From Pestalotiopsis fici W106-1 (taxonomy: Eukaryota > Ascomycota > Sordariomycetes > Amphisphaeriales > Sporocadaceae): a stretch of DNA of 64,000 bases. The notes beneath the pieces are model-generated. The model saw only the letters and a program-made list of their open reading frames with translations. It ran no database searches and was not told the DNA's origin. Within the stretch, counting starts at the first letter, position 1, and each line of letters opens with the position of its first letter. The position numbers were made by a program, and so were the translations under genes. Below are positions 48,572 to 59,789 of this stretch, piece after piece. The stretch covers positions 1,231,897 through 1,295,896 of the forward strand of contig NW_006917103.1 of NCBI RefSeq assembly GCF_000516985.1, written 5' to 3'.

Positions 48572-50344
48572 ACATTCTGTTCTGAGGAATTGGATACCAC
48601 TCAAAGTCGCTGTCCGTTGGCTCTTGTGTCTGGTAGTCTTCACGCGGACTGCCTCAAGGCCACGTAAATGCCGCATGGCAAAGGGGCCGGCAGAGCATCC
48701 TGAATGGATGCGGTCCTTGCATTGACCATGACGACTTCGTCATCAATGGCTCCAGGGACGAGCCATCTCTGAGGAAAAGATTTCTGTGTACTCAGAGAAT
48801 ACTCCGGGAAATGGCAGAGGAGAAGCGTCACAGGGGCTTTGGCATTGAAATAAGGCTGCAGATTGCATGCCAGCCGAGCCTACGCGCAAATTTCGTACCA
48901 AAACTACCCATGGCCATGCCGTTGGGCTCAAAGTCGAAACTCGGATGTCCAGACTCAGATGTCCAGACGAGCGGACGAGACACTAATGCTCCATGATCAA
49001 ACTCCCTGTACATCCTGCAAGGCGCCGGACGTTTGAAGAGTAGAATGCATATGCATGCCACGACCTTAGTGATGACCTGCACAAACAGGAAGTAGCTTTA
49101 GCAAACCTCTCGAGCTACTCAGTCAAAGACAAGCCTGCCGAGTTTGGAATGTGTTTAGGTCTCTGGACCGTCAATAATAATCTAGCTACTGACAATGAAG
49201 CACTAAATGCTGGAATACCATCCTTCTCTTTGATTCTTTGGCGAATACCGCCCGCCATTCTAGGTATTTCTCTGCCACTCTATCTACAAACCGACACTGG
49301 GACTATCCCATGCGTTTCTGATTTTCAATACTTCTATATGTCGCCCTATTCCTTCAACATATTGTTTTCCCATCATTCAGGTTATCAGAAAAGATTCTGC
49401 TTATGTTTTGCTCATATTGATCTTGAGCACCGCCCTCTACCTATATAGCCACGCACCTCTGCGTGGATATGACCACCTCCAAAGTCTATCGATCCACTAA
49501 TGTGTTTTTTTTTTTTTTTTTTTTTTTTGGCCTCAATTATGAAGTACGGCGGAAGTTTGCGACGCCCTTGATGATATTTCTTTGTTATTCAAAACGTGTC
49601 AGTGCATAACCGTCCGGTAAAATGTCAGGCAGCACAGTTGATGGGTGATTCACTTGACCTGCCCTGTCACGTACAGTAGTCTTTACCCATGTGTAAATGA
49701 TATCAGATTCGTGTTGCAAGGCGACCAGTGTTCCATGCAGAGGCTGAATTGGTTCGCTCATCCCATTTTTCACTTCTTGTGAGCTGCCATGGTGTGTCAA
49801 TGCCAAGTGACAAACTTTATTGCTGGTTCCTGGTATTTTTCGTTTCTTTTTGGTCAATAGGATCTTTGATTTCTACAATGCTCATCATGGTCTGGTTGGC
49901 TATTGCTGTTGAGTGTAGATGTCAAGCCAGGACACCAATCATATTCCACTTTCCATGCAATCTACTATACTACGCACTGTACTTGACTTGTATACTACTT
50001 GCTTGAAGAATGAATGATACTCATGGTTTCATCTCTAGTATATGGCTTTCCTAAATGCAATCAGTGATATGCAGCCGTGTTGACTTATCATGGCTCTCGG
50101 GAGGGCATGACTACTGCCGCAACTGGGTACCTTTATCATCCAATATTGCCCCCCCGTTCCGTCACGCAACCTCGATATGATTCACACACTTCAATTTCTC
50201 GCATCCACGACCTCCAGTATGATTCACGAGTCCAAGTGTGGTGCCATTACTCATTGCAGTGAATCTGTTGCAAATGCTATTCACACTCCATCTCTCTGCT
50301 GATTGATCTCAGTGGATTATAAAATCTACCTCGAGACTCATTTC
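48572..50344. other. Intergenic, no gene seen
   Basis: A run of 24 T lies at 49505-49528. A TATAAAA motif at about 50316-50322 probably marks the promoter of the gene downstream. Confidence 0.5.
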
Positions 50345-51425
50345 TTCAAACTTTCCTCCCTATTTCATCCTCCTCCTCTCATCTGACTCTTGTCAAATCA
50401 CCGATCGACAAGCTCCCTCTACTCTCAATACTTGTCTACAATCACCATCGCCACTGCGAACAAGATCCCGCAGAGCGAAATTTGCTCTCTGTCGTGGCTT
50501 ATACCACTTCAAGTTGAGCCATAACATCATCTACTCATCAGGTAAGTTCGATTCATCCTGACTTGGACTCCCAACCGCATCACGTGGCCTCCATGCTGCC
50601 ATTTGCCAACACCACTGCATCGCTGAATGATCTCTGCTGACGCCATAATACAGTCTGTACTCTGGTGCAGTGGATATAATCCTTGACTGCCTGCATCCAT
50701 CCTGTCTCGCCATCATTTCGGTAATAGGCATTTGTAAGTCTTCTAGGTTCTGGTCAGCCAGTAATGTACATTGTTTCTTATTACATGGACATCAACCTTC
50801 TGTCGTATTGAAGTGTCCGAGACCAACGCGCATGCTGACCCCTCTCGTCTAGAAGAACAACTTCTCAGTCTGGGCTAGTCACAAGTGGCTGGTCAAGAGT
50901 TGCGAAACTGGATTCTCCTCGCCAGCCGATTTCACTGCCTCGTCCAGCAGTCAAGTGTGTCATCGGCCACTACATTGAAGTCTTTGAAGATCTCTCTTGG
51001 GCTTGTGTCATTATCGGGTCCTTCTACGACCGCAACGACAAGGAGCTCTGGCATACCGAAGTCATTGTCCATCGCAAAGCCAGAAGAGCTAGGCGGACCC
51101 AGTCAAGCCAACCTCTTATTCACAACACGCCTGGTGAGTGACTGTTTTCGTGTCACGCAGTGTTTCAACTTCTGGCAAATATATATATATATTGCACCAA
51201 TCATCTGCCTGATTTCGCTCAATATCTCTATTTCCATATGGGATACTTTTTTGTCACAGTCCAACTTACCACCAATCGATACTAACAAGCGAGTTTACAG
51301 AAATCAGTGCGTCTGACTGCCCCTTTCCTGCATATCAACAGCTGCAACGGCCAACAACCGTGTTCTCGGCTTTTAGCACCCAAGTACCCTTTCCATCTCC
51401 CCAATTGAATCCACCCCGTTACCCA
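50345..51425 (+). other. Complex spliced 5' region of the 51.4-kb gene
   Basis: A TATAAAA box at about 50316-50322 and a pyrimidine-rich tract suggest a transcription start near 50345. Good splice signals occur: donors at 50542 (GTAAGT), 50734 (GTAAGT) and 51134 (GTGAGT), and acceptors ending at 50670 (GGTGCAG), 50852 (GTCTAG) and 51300 (TTTACAG). With these, the four exonic pieces contain no ATG before 51426, while each intron contains one or more. A second model uses an ATG at 50764 with a 48-nt intron at 50805-50852 and gives an open frame into the main coding region. Confidence 0.6.
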
Positions 51426-52148
51426 ATGGCTACCAACATTGGTCGTGGCTGGAGCCCCGGTTCCGGCTTTGACGATGGTAATCTGCCTCTGGGCACTTCT
51501 TTTGCTGGTTATGGTGGGTTCCCAAGCATGCCCATCTCGGGTTATCCCGTAGGTGCTTACGATGGCTTTGCCATGGCAGGCATGACCAATGGCTTTGCCC
51601 AGACCATTCCAGGTCCTCCCGGCGGCGTCGGTCCTGTCTATACCATGCCGGCCAACGGCTACCAGCACCCCGTCCCCGTCTTCCCCAACCAGCCCGAGGG
51701 CCCTCGATACCCTACCGCCCACCCCGTCGTCCGCGGCGACGCCCCGGCCCTGAACATGCAGAACTCGACCGGCGGCATGGGTTGCGAGCCCGGCTACAAC
51801 TACTACTTCCCTGCCGAGCACACCAAGGTACACATTCTCCAGTGCACCGTGCCCCCCTGGCGCATGGCCAACGGCACAAACATTCCCTTCACCGCCTACC
51901 ACGTGCCCGTCAATACCACCGTTGCCGAGATGATGAAGGGCTGGGGCGCCTGTAACCCGCAGCGCAAGAAGAACAGGATCACCGAGGTGGTGCAGGGCGG
52001 CGAGGGCCGCTTCTACAAGGGCACCACCTTTTCGGGCGACGAAAAGGCCGAGCTCAAGTTGACGGCCAAGGAGATTGGCTGGGACATGACCCGTTCTGGT
52101 CGCGCTGGAGAGAAGCCTGTTGTGTGGCTATGGGTCACCAAGGACTAA
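51426..52148 (+). CDS. Conserved fungal protein of unknown function
   Basis: From the ATG at 51426 the protein has 240 residues. The N-terminal half is rich in G, P, Y and M (GYGGFPSMPISGYPVGAYDG) and probably disordered. The C-terminal half is compact and charged: HTKVHILQCTVPPWRM, FTAYHVPVNTTVAEMMKGWG, NRITEVVQGGEGRFYKG and EIGWDMTRSG, ending VVWLWVTKD. I do not recognise the family. The frame continues upstream without a stop through two further exons: 50764-50804, 50853-51133 and then 51301 onward would give 389 residues. I report the shorter, safer start. There is no signal peptide or membrane segment. Confidence 0.75.
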   Translation: MATNIGRGWSPGSGFDDGNLPLGTSFAGYGGFPSMPISGYPVGAYDGFAMAGMTNGFAQTIPGPPGGVGPVYTMPANGYQHPVPVFPNQPEGPRYPTAHPVVRGDAPALNMQNSTGGMGCEPGYNYYFPAEHTKVHILQCTVPPWRMANGTNIPFTAYHVPVNTTVAEMMKGWGACNPQRKKNRITEVVQGGEGRFYKGTTFSGDEKAELKLTAKEIGWDMTRSGRAGEKPVVWLWVTKD

Positions 52149-52564
52149 GGGAGGGAAAGAAAAGGAGAGATACGTGGCGCGATTTCTGCACGTGAAAAAA
52201 TATGGTGATTAGTCAGGCGCAAATAATTTTATTGCAGTCATGGTGGAGAATCGATCCCACGAGCGACGGGGTTTGACACTCTATAATGTACTTTCTTTTT
52301 CTGCTTCAAAAGCTTCCGTCACAATCAGTCGTGAGATATGACAGTCTTCAGAATTGTGTTATCCTTGTGCTCGAGGTAGCTAAATCATATTACCCGTTCA
52401 ATTCATGTACGCCATCATGAATGACGGGTGTATTCACTCTATTTTATCAGCATTGATTTTTGCCTGATCAGTCGTTGAACATGGCTGCTTCGACTCCCAG
52501 TGAGTTGTAACGTTTATCACGTTGACTGCCATTTCCAGATCCCGTGCGCAAGAGCTCCAGCCGT
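52149..52564. other. Convergent intergenic region
   Basis: 3' regions of the unknown gene and the DUF1993 gene. No further feature is visible. Confidence 0.5.
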
Positions 52565-52711
52565 TCAAGCGGGAGGGAAAGCTTGGTTAAACACCTCTAT
52601 ATAATCCCACTTTCCCAACGGAACACCTATCTGTCTAAGGATGGCGTATAAAATGTTGAGGTGAAAGTATACTGCACAATACTTGGGTCAGTTACCATCT
52701 TTACGCAGAGA

Positions 52712-52746
<35 letters not shown>

Positions 52747-53289
52747 AGAGTGAGAGAGGGAAGAGAAGAGAAGGGAAGATTGAATATATATATATAAATG
52801 TTCAAGATATGGGGCAAGGAGTTTTTAGTGTGCAACACATGGCTGAAAAGACATACTATATGGTACAACGTATCGATGCACGTAATTAGCACCCGTTGCT
52901 TTTCTGATCTGCGTCGCGAGATCAAAGGTAAACTCGAAATCTTCCTTGCCGTCGACGGACTCTCTGGCAACGGCGTCCAGATCCCGAATCGCCTCGTCCA
53001 AGAGGTCAAACAGATGCTGAACGTTTCCCTCGTAGGGCGACAAGACTCCCGTGAGGTCAGTGCTTGTAGGGCGGCCCGCGACTTTTTCAATAAAGCGCTC
53101 CGTCACGCGGTGCAGGATGAGGATTTGGTTCGGCAGGGGCACCATGTCGGTGTAGATGCGCGCGCCGAGGAGGTCGGCGTCGGAGATGTTGTTGGCCTGG
53201 GCATGTTTAACGCCTTTGCGGAGAATGGAGGATGCCGTCTGCAGCGACTCCCTGATAATGGGGACGCTGACGTCGTAGAGCGAAGTCAT
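52565..53289 (-). CDS. DUF1993-family protein
   Basis: Two exons, 53289-52857 and 52671-52565, encode 179 residues. The protein begins MTSLYDVSVPIIRESLQTAS and carries the family features: KGVKHAQANNI, DLLGARIYTDMVPLPNQI, a helical middle, and a C-terminus IYFHLNILYAILRQIGVPLGK supplied by exon 2. Without splicing, the frame stops 28 bases past the donor and loses this conserved tail. The donor is GTATGT and the acceptor TTGTGCAG. The 185-nt intron carries a GAGTGA microsatellite (about 52714-52757) and a short TA run. DUF1993 (PF09351) is a four-helix DinB-like fold without established function. The exon join restores the family length. Confidence 0.9.
52714..52757. repeat. GAGTGA microsatellite inside an intron
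   Basis: About seven imperfect 6-bp units of GTGAGA on the plus strand, followed by a GGGAAGAGAAGAG tract and a TA run to about 52797. The tract is CT-rich on the transcribed minus strand and lies 43 bases upstream of the acceptor of the DUF1993 intron, so it may act as an extended pyrimidine tract. Confidence 0.85.
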
Positions 53290-54219
53290 GGTGAGGAACG
53301 AGATGTCTGTGAGACACTACTGGATGTGGTGTTGTGTATTGTTTATTTGATAGTGAGTCGTTGGTCGGCTTTTGTTCAATCCATCATCTTATATAGATAT
53401 CAATTGTTTCTTACTCGTGAATCCATAACTGTGCATATGTACTGTTGCAACATGGGGGCTGGATGCGACCCACACCGTGGCTCTATACCTATAGTGGGAG
53501 CGTTCCCCCCGTCCTCTGGTAGGGTAGCATTGCAGATCCATGCCATGAAGATTGAAGATTGAAGATACATTTTGATATGTACTTTGGTAGGCAAGTCTCA
53601 TACTACTTCTGTACGTGACCCCAAGTTTGATAAGATCCTTAGTCTAAAGAATTGGTTAAAAGCAGTGATATTACGAAAGTTGATTTCAAATCCACATAAA
53701 GTCGAGCGTGGTACGATGGTTCATAGTGTATGCTTACAAATGGGCAGACTACTTTCTGCCTGTTTGATATGACCAACGGCGTGGGTGCGACTTGATTATG
53801 CAGTGAAGATTATAAACGGATCAGTAGCACCGGCTAAACCTTTCTCCACTTTCGTTTGTCATTGCTATCAAGATTAAGCCATGAATAGGTCTGTTGAGTG
53901 CATCATCGTACTTCTTCGCATGTCCGACTCGTATAGTCTCTTTCGTGCGGGGCGAGCTGTCAGACTTGGCAGAGGCGCTAGATTGTGTGCTATGATCCAT
54001 CCGGGCCTATAATGACTGGTGCTATAATACCATGCTTTCATGGTATACGAGTGAATACAATGATTGGCAGTAAAGACAAGGCTTTCCCAAATTGATCGAA
54101 ATTCCCTCCCCATGCCCAATGCTGTAAGAACCGCGTAAACGGCAGTTCTCAATAACATGTATGCCGAATGCCAATGCCGAATGCAGTGCCGATCATGATG
54201 CATATGCTGATTTCCATAA
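53290..54219. other. Intergenic, no gene seen
   Basis: Promoter of the DUF1993 gene on the left and the 3' side of the DUF1479 gene on the right. Only short unsupported frames are present. Confidence 0.5.
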
Positions 54220-55890
54220 TTAAAATCCCAGAATCTGGTTTGCTACCTCTATGGCCTTCCTCGATCCGTTTGGTTCTTGGTCCTTTGGTGAAAGTCTTGC
54301 AAAGCCCGCAGCCCGCAGCCCCTCGGTATCCGCAAGAGATCTGAGGTACTCGGGGCCACACTTGTCAATATGCTGACTCTCGCCTATGCCGCCAGGGAAA
54401 TCAGGTCCGGGCGTGCCAGTGATAAAAGCTTCTCTCTGTCGCTTGAGGTATTTGGCGTTGGTCTCTGTCGTCGGACAGACGGGAATGTATAGTACACTTG
54501 AGTCGTTTTTGCCCATGTGAACCCTATCGACAGCATGGATGGCTGGATTCGGATCAGTAAATGCGCACACATAATTTAAGCAAGCCATTACAACTTACTA
54601 TCACAATGCCAGACGGCAAAATCACCAGGTTTTACATGTGGCATGTGGACCATGCACCTGTTGAGCTCAAGATGGGGATGTAGCTCGTCATTCAGCTCCT
54701 GTCCAGCGCCGAGCACAGCTCCTTGCAGGTCACTCGTCATCTCGTCGCCGCAGAACTCCCAGTTTTGCTGGCTGAGAAAATCGGCGGGTGCCACGTCGGC
54801 AGATGACTTGATGGGTCGGAAGAATGGTCGCAATAATAGATATGCGGTGGAGAGTCGGAGTAGAGGGTTGACTTGCAGAGTGCCCTCATGCGGTCCAGTG
54901 TAGCTCATGCTCAACCAGCCTTGAAACATGCGGAACATGGAGCACGCACCCAACCCATTGTAGTTGTCTATCACGGCTGGTACGCGGGTGCTTGCGTCCC
55001 ACGGATCGTACTCTTCCCATTTGCCGGCAAACACCTTGTCGTATACCTTGCCGAGGCCGTAGCCATCCTCTTCCCATCTCTCGACACTGCCGCCATCGAG
55101 GTGGGGACCTAGGGCAAATTTGGCATCTCCAGGTTGGCGAATGCGTAGTCGGTCAGCATAAGCCAGGGGTTGTTCCAGAGAAATGGCACTGTTCGGGTCG
55201 GACAGGTGCCAGAGACCCATCAAGGCGGTATGGACTTTGAGTAGGTTTGGGTGGGATCGTGCTTTCAATTGCGGAGCAGACCAATACAGCTCAAAAACTT
55301 GAGGGTCATTTTGAGGGAATGCTTGATCTTGTTAATGGCAGCAAATGCAATATTTCCCGTGAGTATATCATACCTTTGGTGTGGGGGTTCTTCTTGACAT
55401 ATTCCTCTAGCTCAGTCTTGTATTGTCTAGCCTCATGCTCTGGCACTACACCCCGAATGACTGCTACGCCCCTCTTCTTGAGCTCACTGCGTAGGACGGC
55501 AAGGTTGCTGTCCAGGTCTTTAAAGTCAACCGAGGGTACGGCATTGGGCCCTTCTCTTGCCACTATTTCATTCTCAATCCTGAGTTGCTCAAGAAGTCGT
55601 CCCCAGCTGGCCACAACCTCATCCTCGTGCCCTTGGATCAGCCTCCGTTTCAGATCCAGGAATTTCTGAGGCAGAGGTACGAAGGCGGTGCCGGACAGCG
55701 AGGCGAACGAGTCTGATATATCGCCTTCTCGCTTGCCCTGAGCAGAGGAGGCTGGCGGCGGAGGCTTTACCTCGATTTGTGTCTGGGTTTGTGTTGCCGA
55801 CATGCTGACTAGCCTGACATGCCGCAGTCGTGGAATCAGGCTGCGATTAATTGACGAATGGAAGCGTAAAGAGTGTGATAGGAGAACCAT
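54220..55890 (-). CDS. DUF1479 protein, Fe(II)/2-oxoglutarate dioxygenase-like
   Basis: Three exons, 55890-55374, 55321-54599 and 54542-54220, encode 520 residues from the ATG at 55890, or 491 from 55803. The upstream 29 residues (MVLLSHSLRFHSSINRSLIP and on) contain arginines, serines and no acid residue, like a mitochondrial presequence; both starts are possible. Core features are RGVAVIRGVVPEHEARQYKTEL, FPQNDPQVFELYWS, FALGPHLDGGSVERW with an HxD motif, and WHCDTIHAVDRVH formed at the last junction, supplying the second histidine. This matches the double-stranded beta-helix dioxygenase pattern of DUF1479 (PF07350, bacterial YbiU). The substrate is unknown. Confidence 0.9.
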
Positions 55891-56973
55891 TCTGTCGGAC
55901 AGAAACAGTATAAATGTGTTTTTCAAAATTCAATGATACAGGCAGATAAGCGAGACCAATGGGTCGACCCTTTTGGGTTTGGTGTCTCGTGCTCGAAAAA
56001 GTCCTATGGGGGCTGAATACCACCCGGGTGCTACGTTCCACACGAGTAAGACAGCCAGTGATGAGAGTGTGGATTTTGTAGAAAGATGTGGTAAACTGGA
56101 TTGGGAAATGCCGTTGCGTTGAAACATGATTGATAACATGATTGCATGCAGGAAATCCCATAGGATTCTCAATAACTGGAGGAAATAACACCATTTATTG
56201 GTACCTTGGCCCCAGAAATGACAGTATCATAACATAATTAACCCGAATGCGAGGGGGGTGCCAAGAAGATGATGGACAGTCAAAACCCAAAACGAATGAG
56301 TATTTGAACATGTGCAGCTGAAGCTTAAATGACTTGGGGGTGGTGGGTGACGGAGATTCTCGATTTAGATTCTGGTGGGGGATTAACGGAGTGCCTCGTT
56401 TGGGCTTAGGCATGAGCTGGGGGATGGCTTCCCGATATCTCCACTTCTTTGTAGAGCTGCTGCTTGGTTCCCGAATCAATTGATCCATCCATATTCGTTG
56501 TGTACAGCTGGTCTCGTTCGAGCTTTGGCCCCCGTCAAGTCCCGTCCGTAACCGTGCTCTTACCCCCTCCACAGTCTGTTCCTGCCCATCCATGTCTGGT
56601 CCGTTGGGTTTGGCTTCAACATGACCTGACCTGATCTGACCTGACTTGACCTAAGGGTAGTAGCTACCGTAGCGTCGTTCTTCCCGTCTGTCTGACCCAA
56701 ACCGAACCCAGCTTCTAGGCTGAATTTCGCATAGACGGAGATCAGTGGGCACGCACATCCAGTGCCAATGCGCTCCCTCGATTGCGCTCCGTGACGCAGC
56801 CTGCAGTGTACGAAAGTGCGGTACTGATCTTGTTATTGGAAATCCTTGTTATTATTATCTTCGCTTGCGGGCTTGTCTCTTTTCGCCATTCCTCAAAATA
56901 GGCATATCCAGCCGTCTCCGGCTCCTCCTCCACGCGCCCGGTGCTCCGATCCCAGGAGCACGACTCGCGGACC
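55891..56973. other. Divergent promoter region
   Basis: Separates the DUF1479 gene and the zinc-cluster gene. A short tandem of CTGACCTGA-like units lies at about 56622-56653. No gene is recognised. Confidence 0.5.
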
Positions 56974-59160
56974 ATGGTCAAGTTTGTCGGCAACGACGAG
57001 TCTGGCCTACCACTCAAAAGAAAACAGGTTGCTCAGGCCTGTGACTCGTGCCGGAAGCGCAAGGTACGCGGCTTTTTGATCCGTCTGATCGGTCTACTTT
57101 TTTTTTTTTTTTTTTTTTCCCTGGTCCCTCCCATCTCTTTTCGATCCATTTACTATGTACATAGTCTCGAGTCGTGTCGGGGCCCCATCATATCCATGTG
57201 TCTCGTTGCCACCATGCTTGCCATGCTGTGCCGCTGATAGCTTGTTCTTCCTTGCGCACAGAAGCGATGTGTTCACGAGTACGACTTAAGTCCGGAGGAC
57301 AGCAGCCCAACATACAATTCGGAATCTCCGACCAAGCCTGTCCGTCGTGTCTCTCACAATGCCGGGGAGACGCCTGACTTGTCCCCTACAGAGCTGAGGT
57401 CCCAGGGTTCCATTCCACCCCAGCCGGAATCCCGGGCAGCAACTCGCTTCGTAGGGGATCTTAACCCGAGACACCTGTTCATCGAGGCCACAAGCCCGCA
57501 CTCCGCCCGAGATCTCTCGGTCCGGGGTGGTGTGGGCGTCTGGGAGTCTCGGAATACCGCCCAGGATGCCCGGTCAGCAGCTGCACCCAGATCCGCACCC
57601 TCCTTGATCGGACCGTCTCAAACTATGCAGAATCTTTTGGCCCAGCAAGTCCAAGTAAAATATCAAACATGTGTACCGGCTGTCCAGGACTGGTTTGCTC
57701 TGAGGAATATCTATCTTGGGAAACAAGACCCACTGTATCCCGTCATCAACATAGCCTTGGCTGATGGTCAGGATGCTGGTTCCATCCTCGTCAGGCAAGT
57801 CATCAGTCTTGCCGCGGCTGCAAACTCACAGGCCATGCCCCATCTGAGACTACTCCCCAACGGGGTGTTACTCAGTCGTCCCGAGTTCACCGCCGCACTC
57901 TCTGTGGCAATCTATACTACGGTCGAATCTGGATTGATCACAGACCGTGTGTTGCTAATCCGCGTCCTGCTTCTCTTCTCCATGTACATGCAACCTACTT
58001 GTCCCGAAGAGGCTGACATGCCGACGGCCATATTTGCCAAGGCGGCTCATCAGTTTATGACTCTGGGACTGCATCTCGACATGGGAGCGGCCGAGGCCGA
58101 CCATGAAGACTTGCGATCTCTCTTTCTGTGTACTTGGGCCCTGGACCGTCTCAACTCGGCCATATACGGCAGATCATGCACTGTACACGAGCGAGATATT
58201 GGTTGGGACTTTGAAGATTCCATCAAACGGCAGAACCCGCCGTTCCGCTTACTACTGTCTGTCGTCAACCAGCTCGAGGACGTCATTGACCTGTACCGGC
58301 CACAAAAGGACAAGGACTTTATTGACATGCCAATCCTTGAGCAGCTCATAATTGATTCCGAGGCCACTCAGGTTTCTGAAACTCTACTCGGTATGTAGAC
58401 AGCCTAGAATGAAAAATCATGTCGCTAGATGTGAAAGCTGACATGTAACATAGCGACTGTGGAGGTCTTCTACCACGCTGTTGCCATCCTGTCGTGTCGT
58501 GTCAATCAGGAACTAACCAAATCAGCGCTTCCGTCACGAGCAAACAACAGCCGGCGCTCCTTGTCAGCAGATCGGATTACCGAGCTTGTACGCGACAGCC
58601 TTGGCGACCGCGATAGGCTATCGTACCTGCCCATCATACCGTATGCAGTTTCGCTCTCGCTGAGTGTCATGTACCGCAAAATGCGCTATAGTCAGATACC
58701 CATGTTTAGAGAGCGTGGCCTTCGCGCTTTCGAGGCCAATACGAAGCTCCTGAAGCAGCTGGGCGAGACGTTCTGGACTGCAAAGACCACGGGAGAGATG
58801 GCGGAACGGGTGCTGCAGGAAATGGGCCGGGCCACCGCCTTCAAGAATCAAGAGTCGGGTAAGAATAGTGTGCGAGAAGGTAGCGATCCTCACCCACTTC
58901 CGGCCATCCAGACCCAAATCAACGGATTGCCTAGAGGGTTACCCTTGACCACGTTGCCACCCCCTAGCAGCATGGCTACTATGATGCCCGAGGCACCTAT
59001 CCCCGAGATCGATATCTGGGAACACATCAATCCCCAATTCAACATTGGTGCCATTGAAGCAGCGTTCCAAAATACGCTCGACATGCAGGCCGTGACCTAT
59101 TACGACTGGGGCCAGAATCCAAGCTGGCCCTTGTGGAACGAAAGACATGGTGTGGAATAA
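56974..59160 (+). CDS. Fungal transcription factor with a half Zn-cluster
   Basis: Three exons, 56974-57063, 57262-58390 and 58454-59160, encode 641 residues. A cluster-like start reads ACDSCRKRKKRCVHEY with C23, C26 and C33, but the second trio of cysteines is missing; the following 50 residues are polar. Related mould factors with a similar N-terminus and an RFVGDLNP motif also appear to have this form, and that motif is seen here as TRFVGDLNPRHLFIEAT. The middle matches the fungal-specific regulatory domain (PF04082), with ISLAAAANSQAMPHL, FSMYMQPT, AAHQFMTLGLHLD and a W-LDRLNSAIYGR segment. The first intron holds a run of 21 T. The target is unknown. Confidence 0.88.
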
Positions 59161-59789
59161 ATGGATTGGGGGAGGGGATGTGTGTTTGATCATTCCTTGC
59201 ATTTTTACAAGGAGCCCTGGGAGCCAATCCGACATGAGACATGAGCAGAATTATACCCCTTTGTAGTCGCGCTTTGAATTATTCTAGCGCATATCAAATT
59301 AATTCAACTAGTTCTTACCTCGTTATCTACTCATTCGGTTCGCCGGGGCATGTTCCAGCTATGAATCAAGGTGAACTATGAATCTGCGTCTCACATTGTG
59401 ACTCGGCGCCTATTAATTGGGCACGCATCTGATATTTATATCTATAAAAAAAAAAAAAAAAAGTCTTTTGTAGCAAGGTCACTCATGTGTAATCTTGTAA
59501 TCTTGTCATTCATAACAAAATGGTGTTTCTTAATCATGCAACAACAGGCAGTGCAGATTATAAAGAGCAGAAGAGGTTATGCTGGAATGGCTTATTAATT
59601 GGTAAAGTGGCGGAATTCCCCACAGTTGACAGACAGCTGCGCAATCAATTCCGCGTTGCTGTCGCACTCAAACCGTCACGACTTCTATTGCCACGCCTCT
59701 TTTGTCGCCAAGTCGTTCTTTGGAATTTCCTCGCAGCCGACATACGTATATCTAGAACTTTAGAACCACCGCCATTAGTCGCCAGCACG
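59161..59789. other. Intergenic, no gene seen
   Basis: A run of 17 A lies at 59446-59462. The right end is the promoter of the 104-residue protein gene. Confidence 0.5.

Noticed and set aside
50853..51133. Ornithine decarboxylase antizyme with +1 frameshift at the TGA at 50976
   Set aside because: A frame change at a TGA fits the idea, but the downstream protein shows no antizyme-like segments.
52825..53289. DUF1993 gene as a pseudogene with a premature stop
   Set aside because: A properly phased downstream exon restores the family C-terminus, so the early stop lies in an intron.
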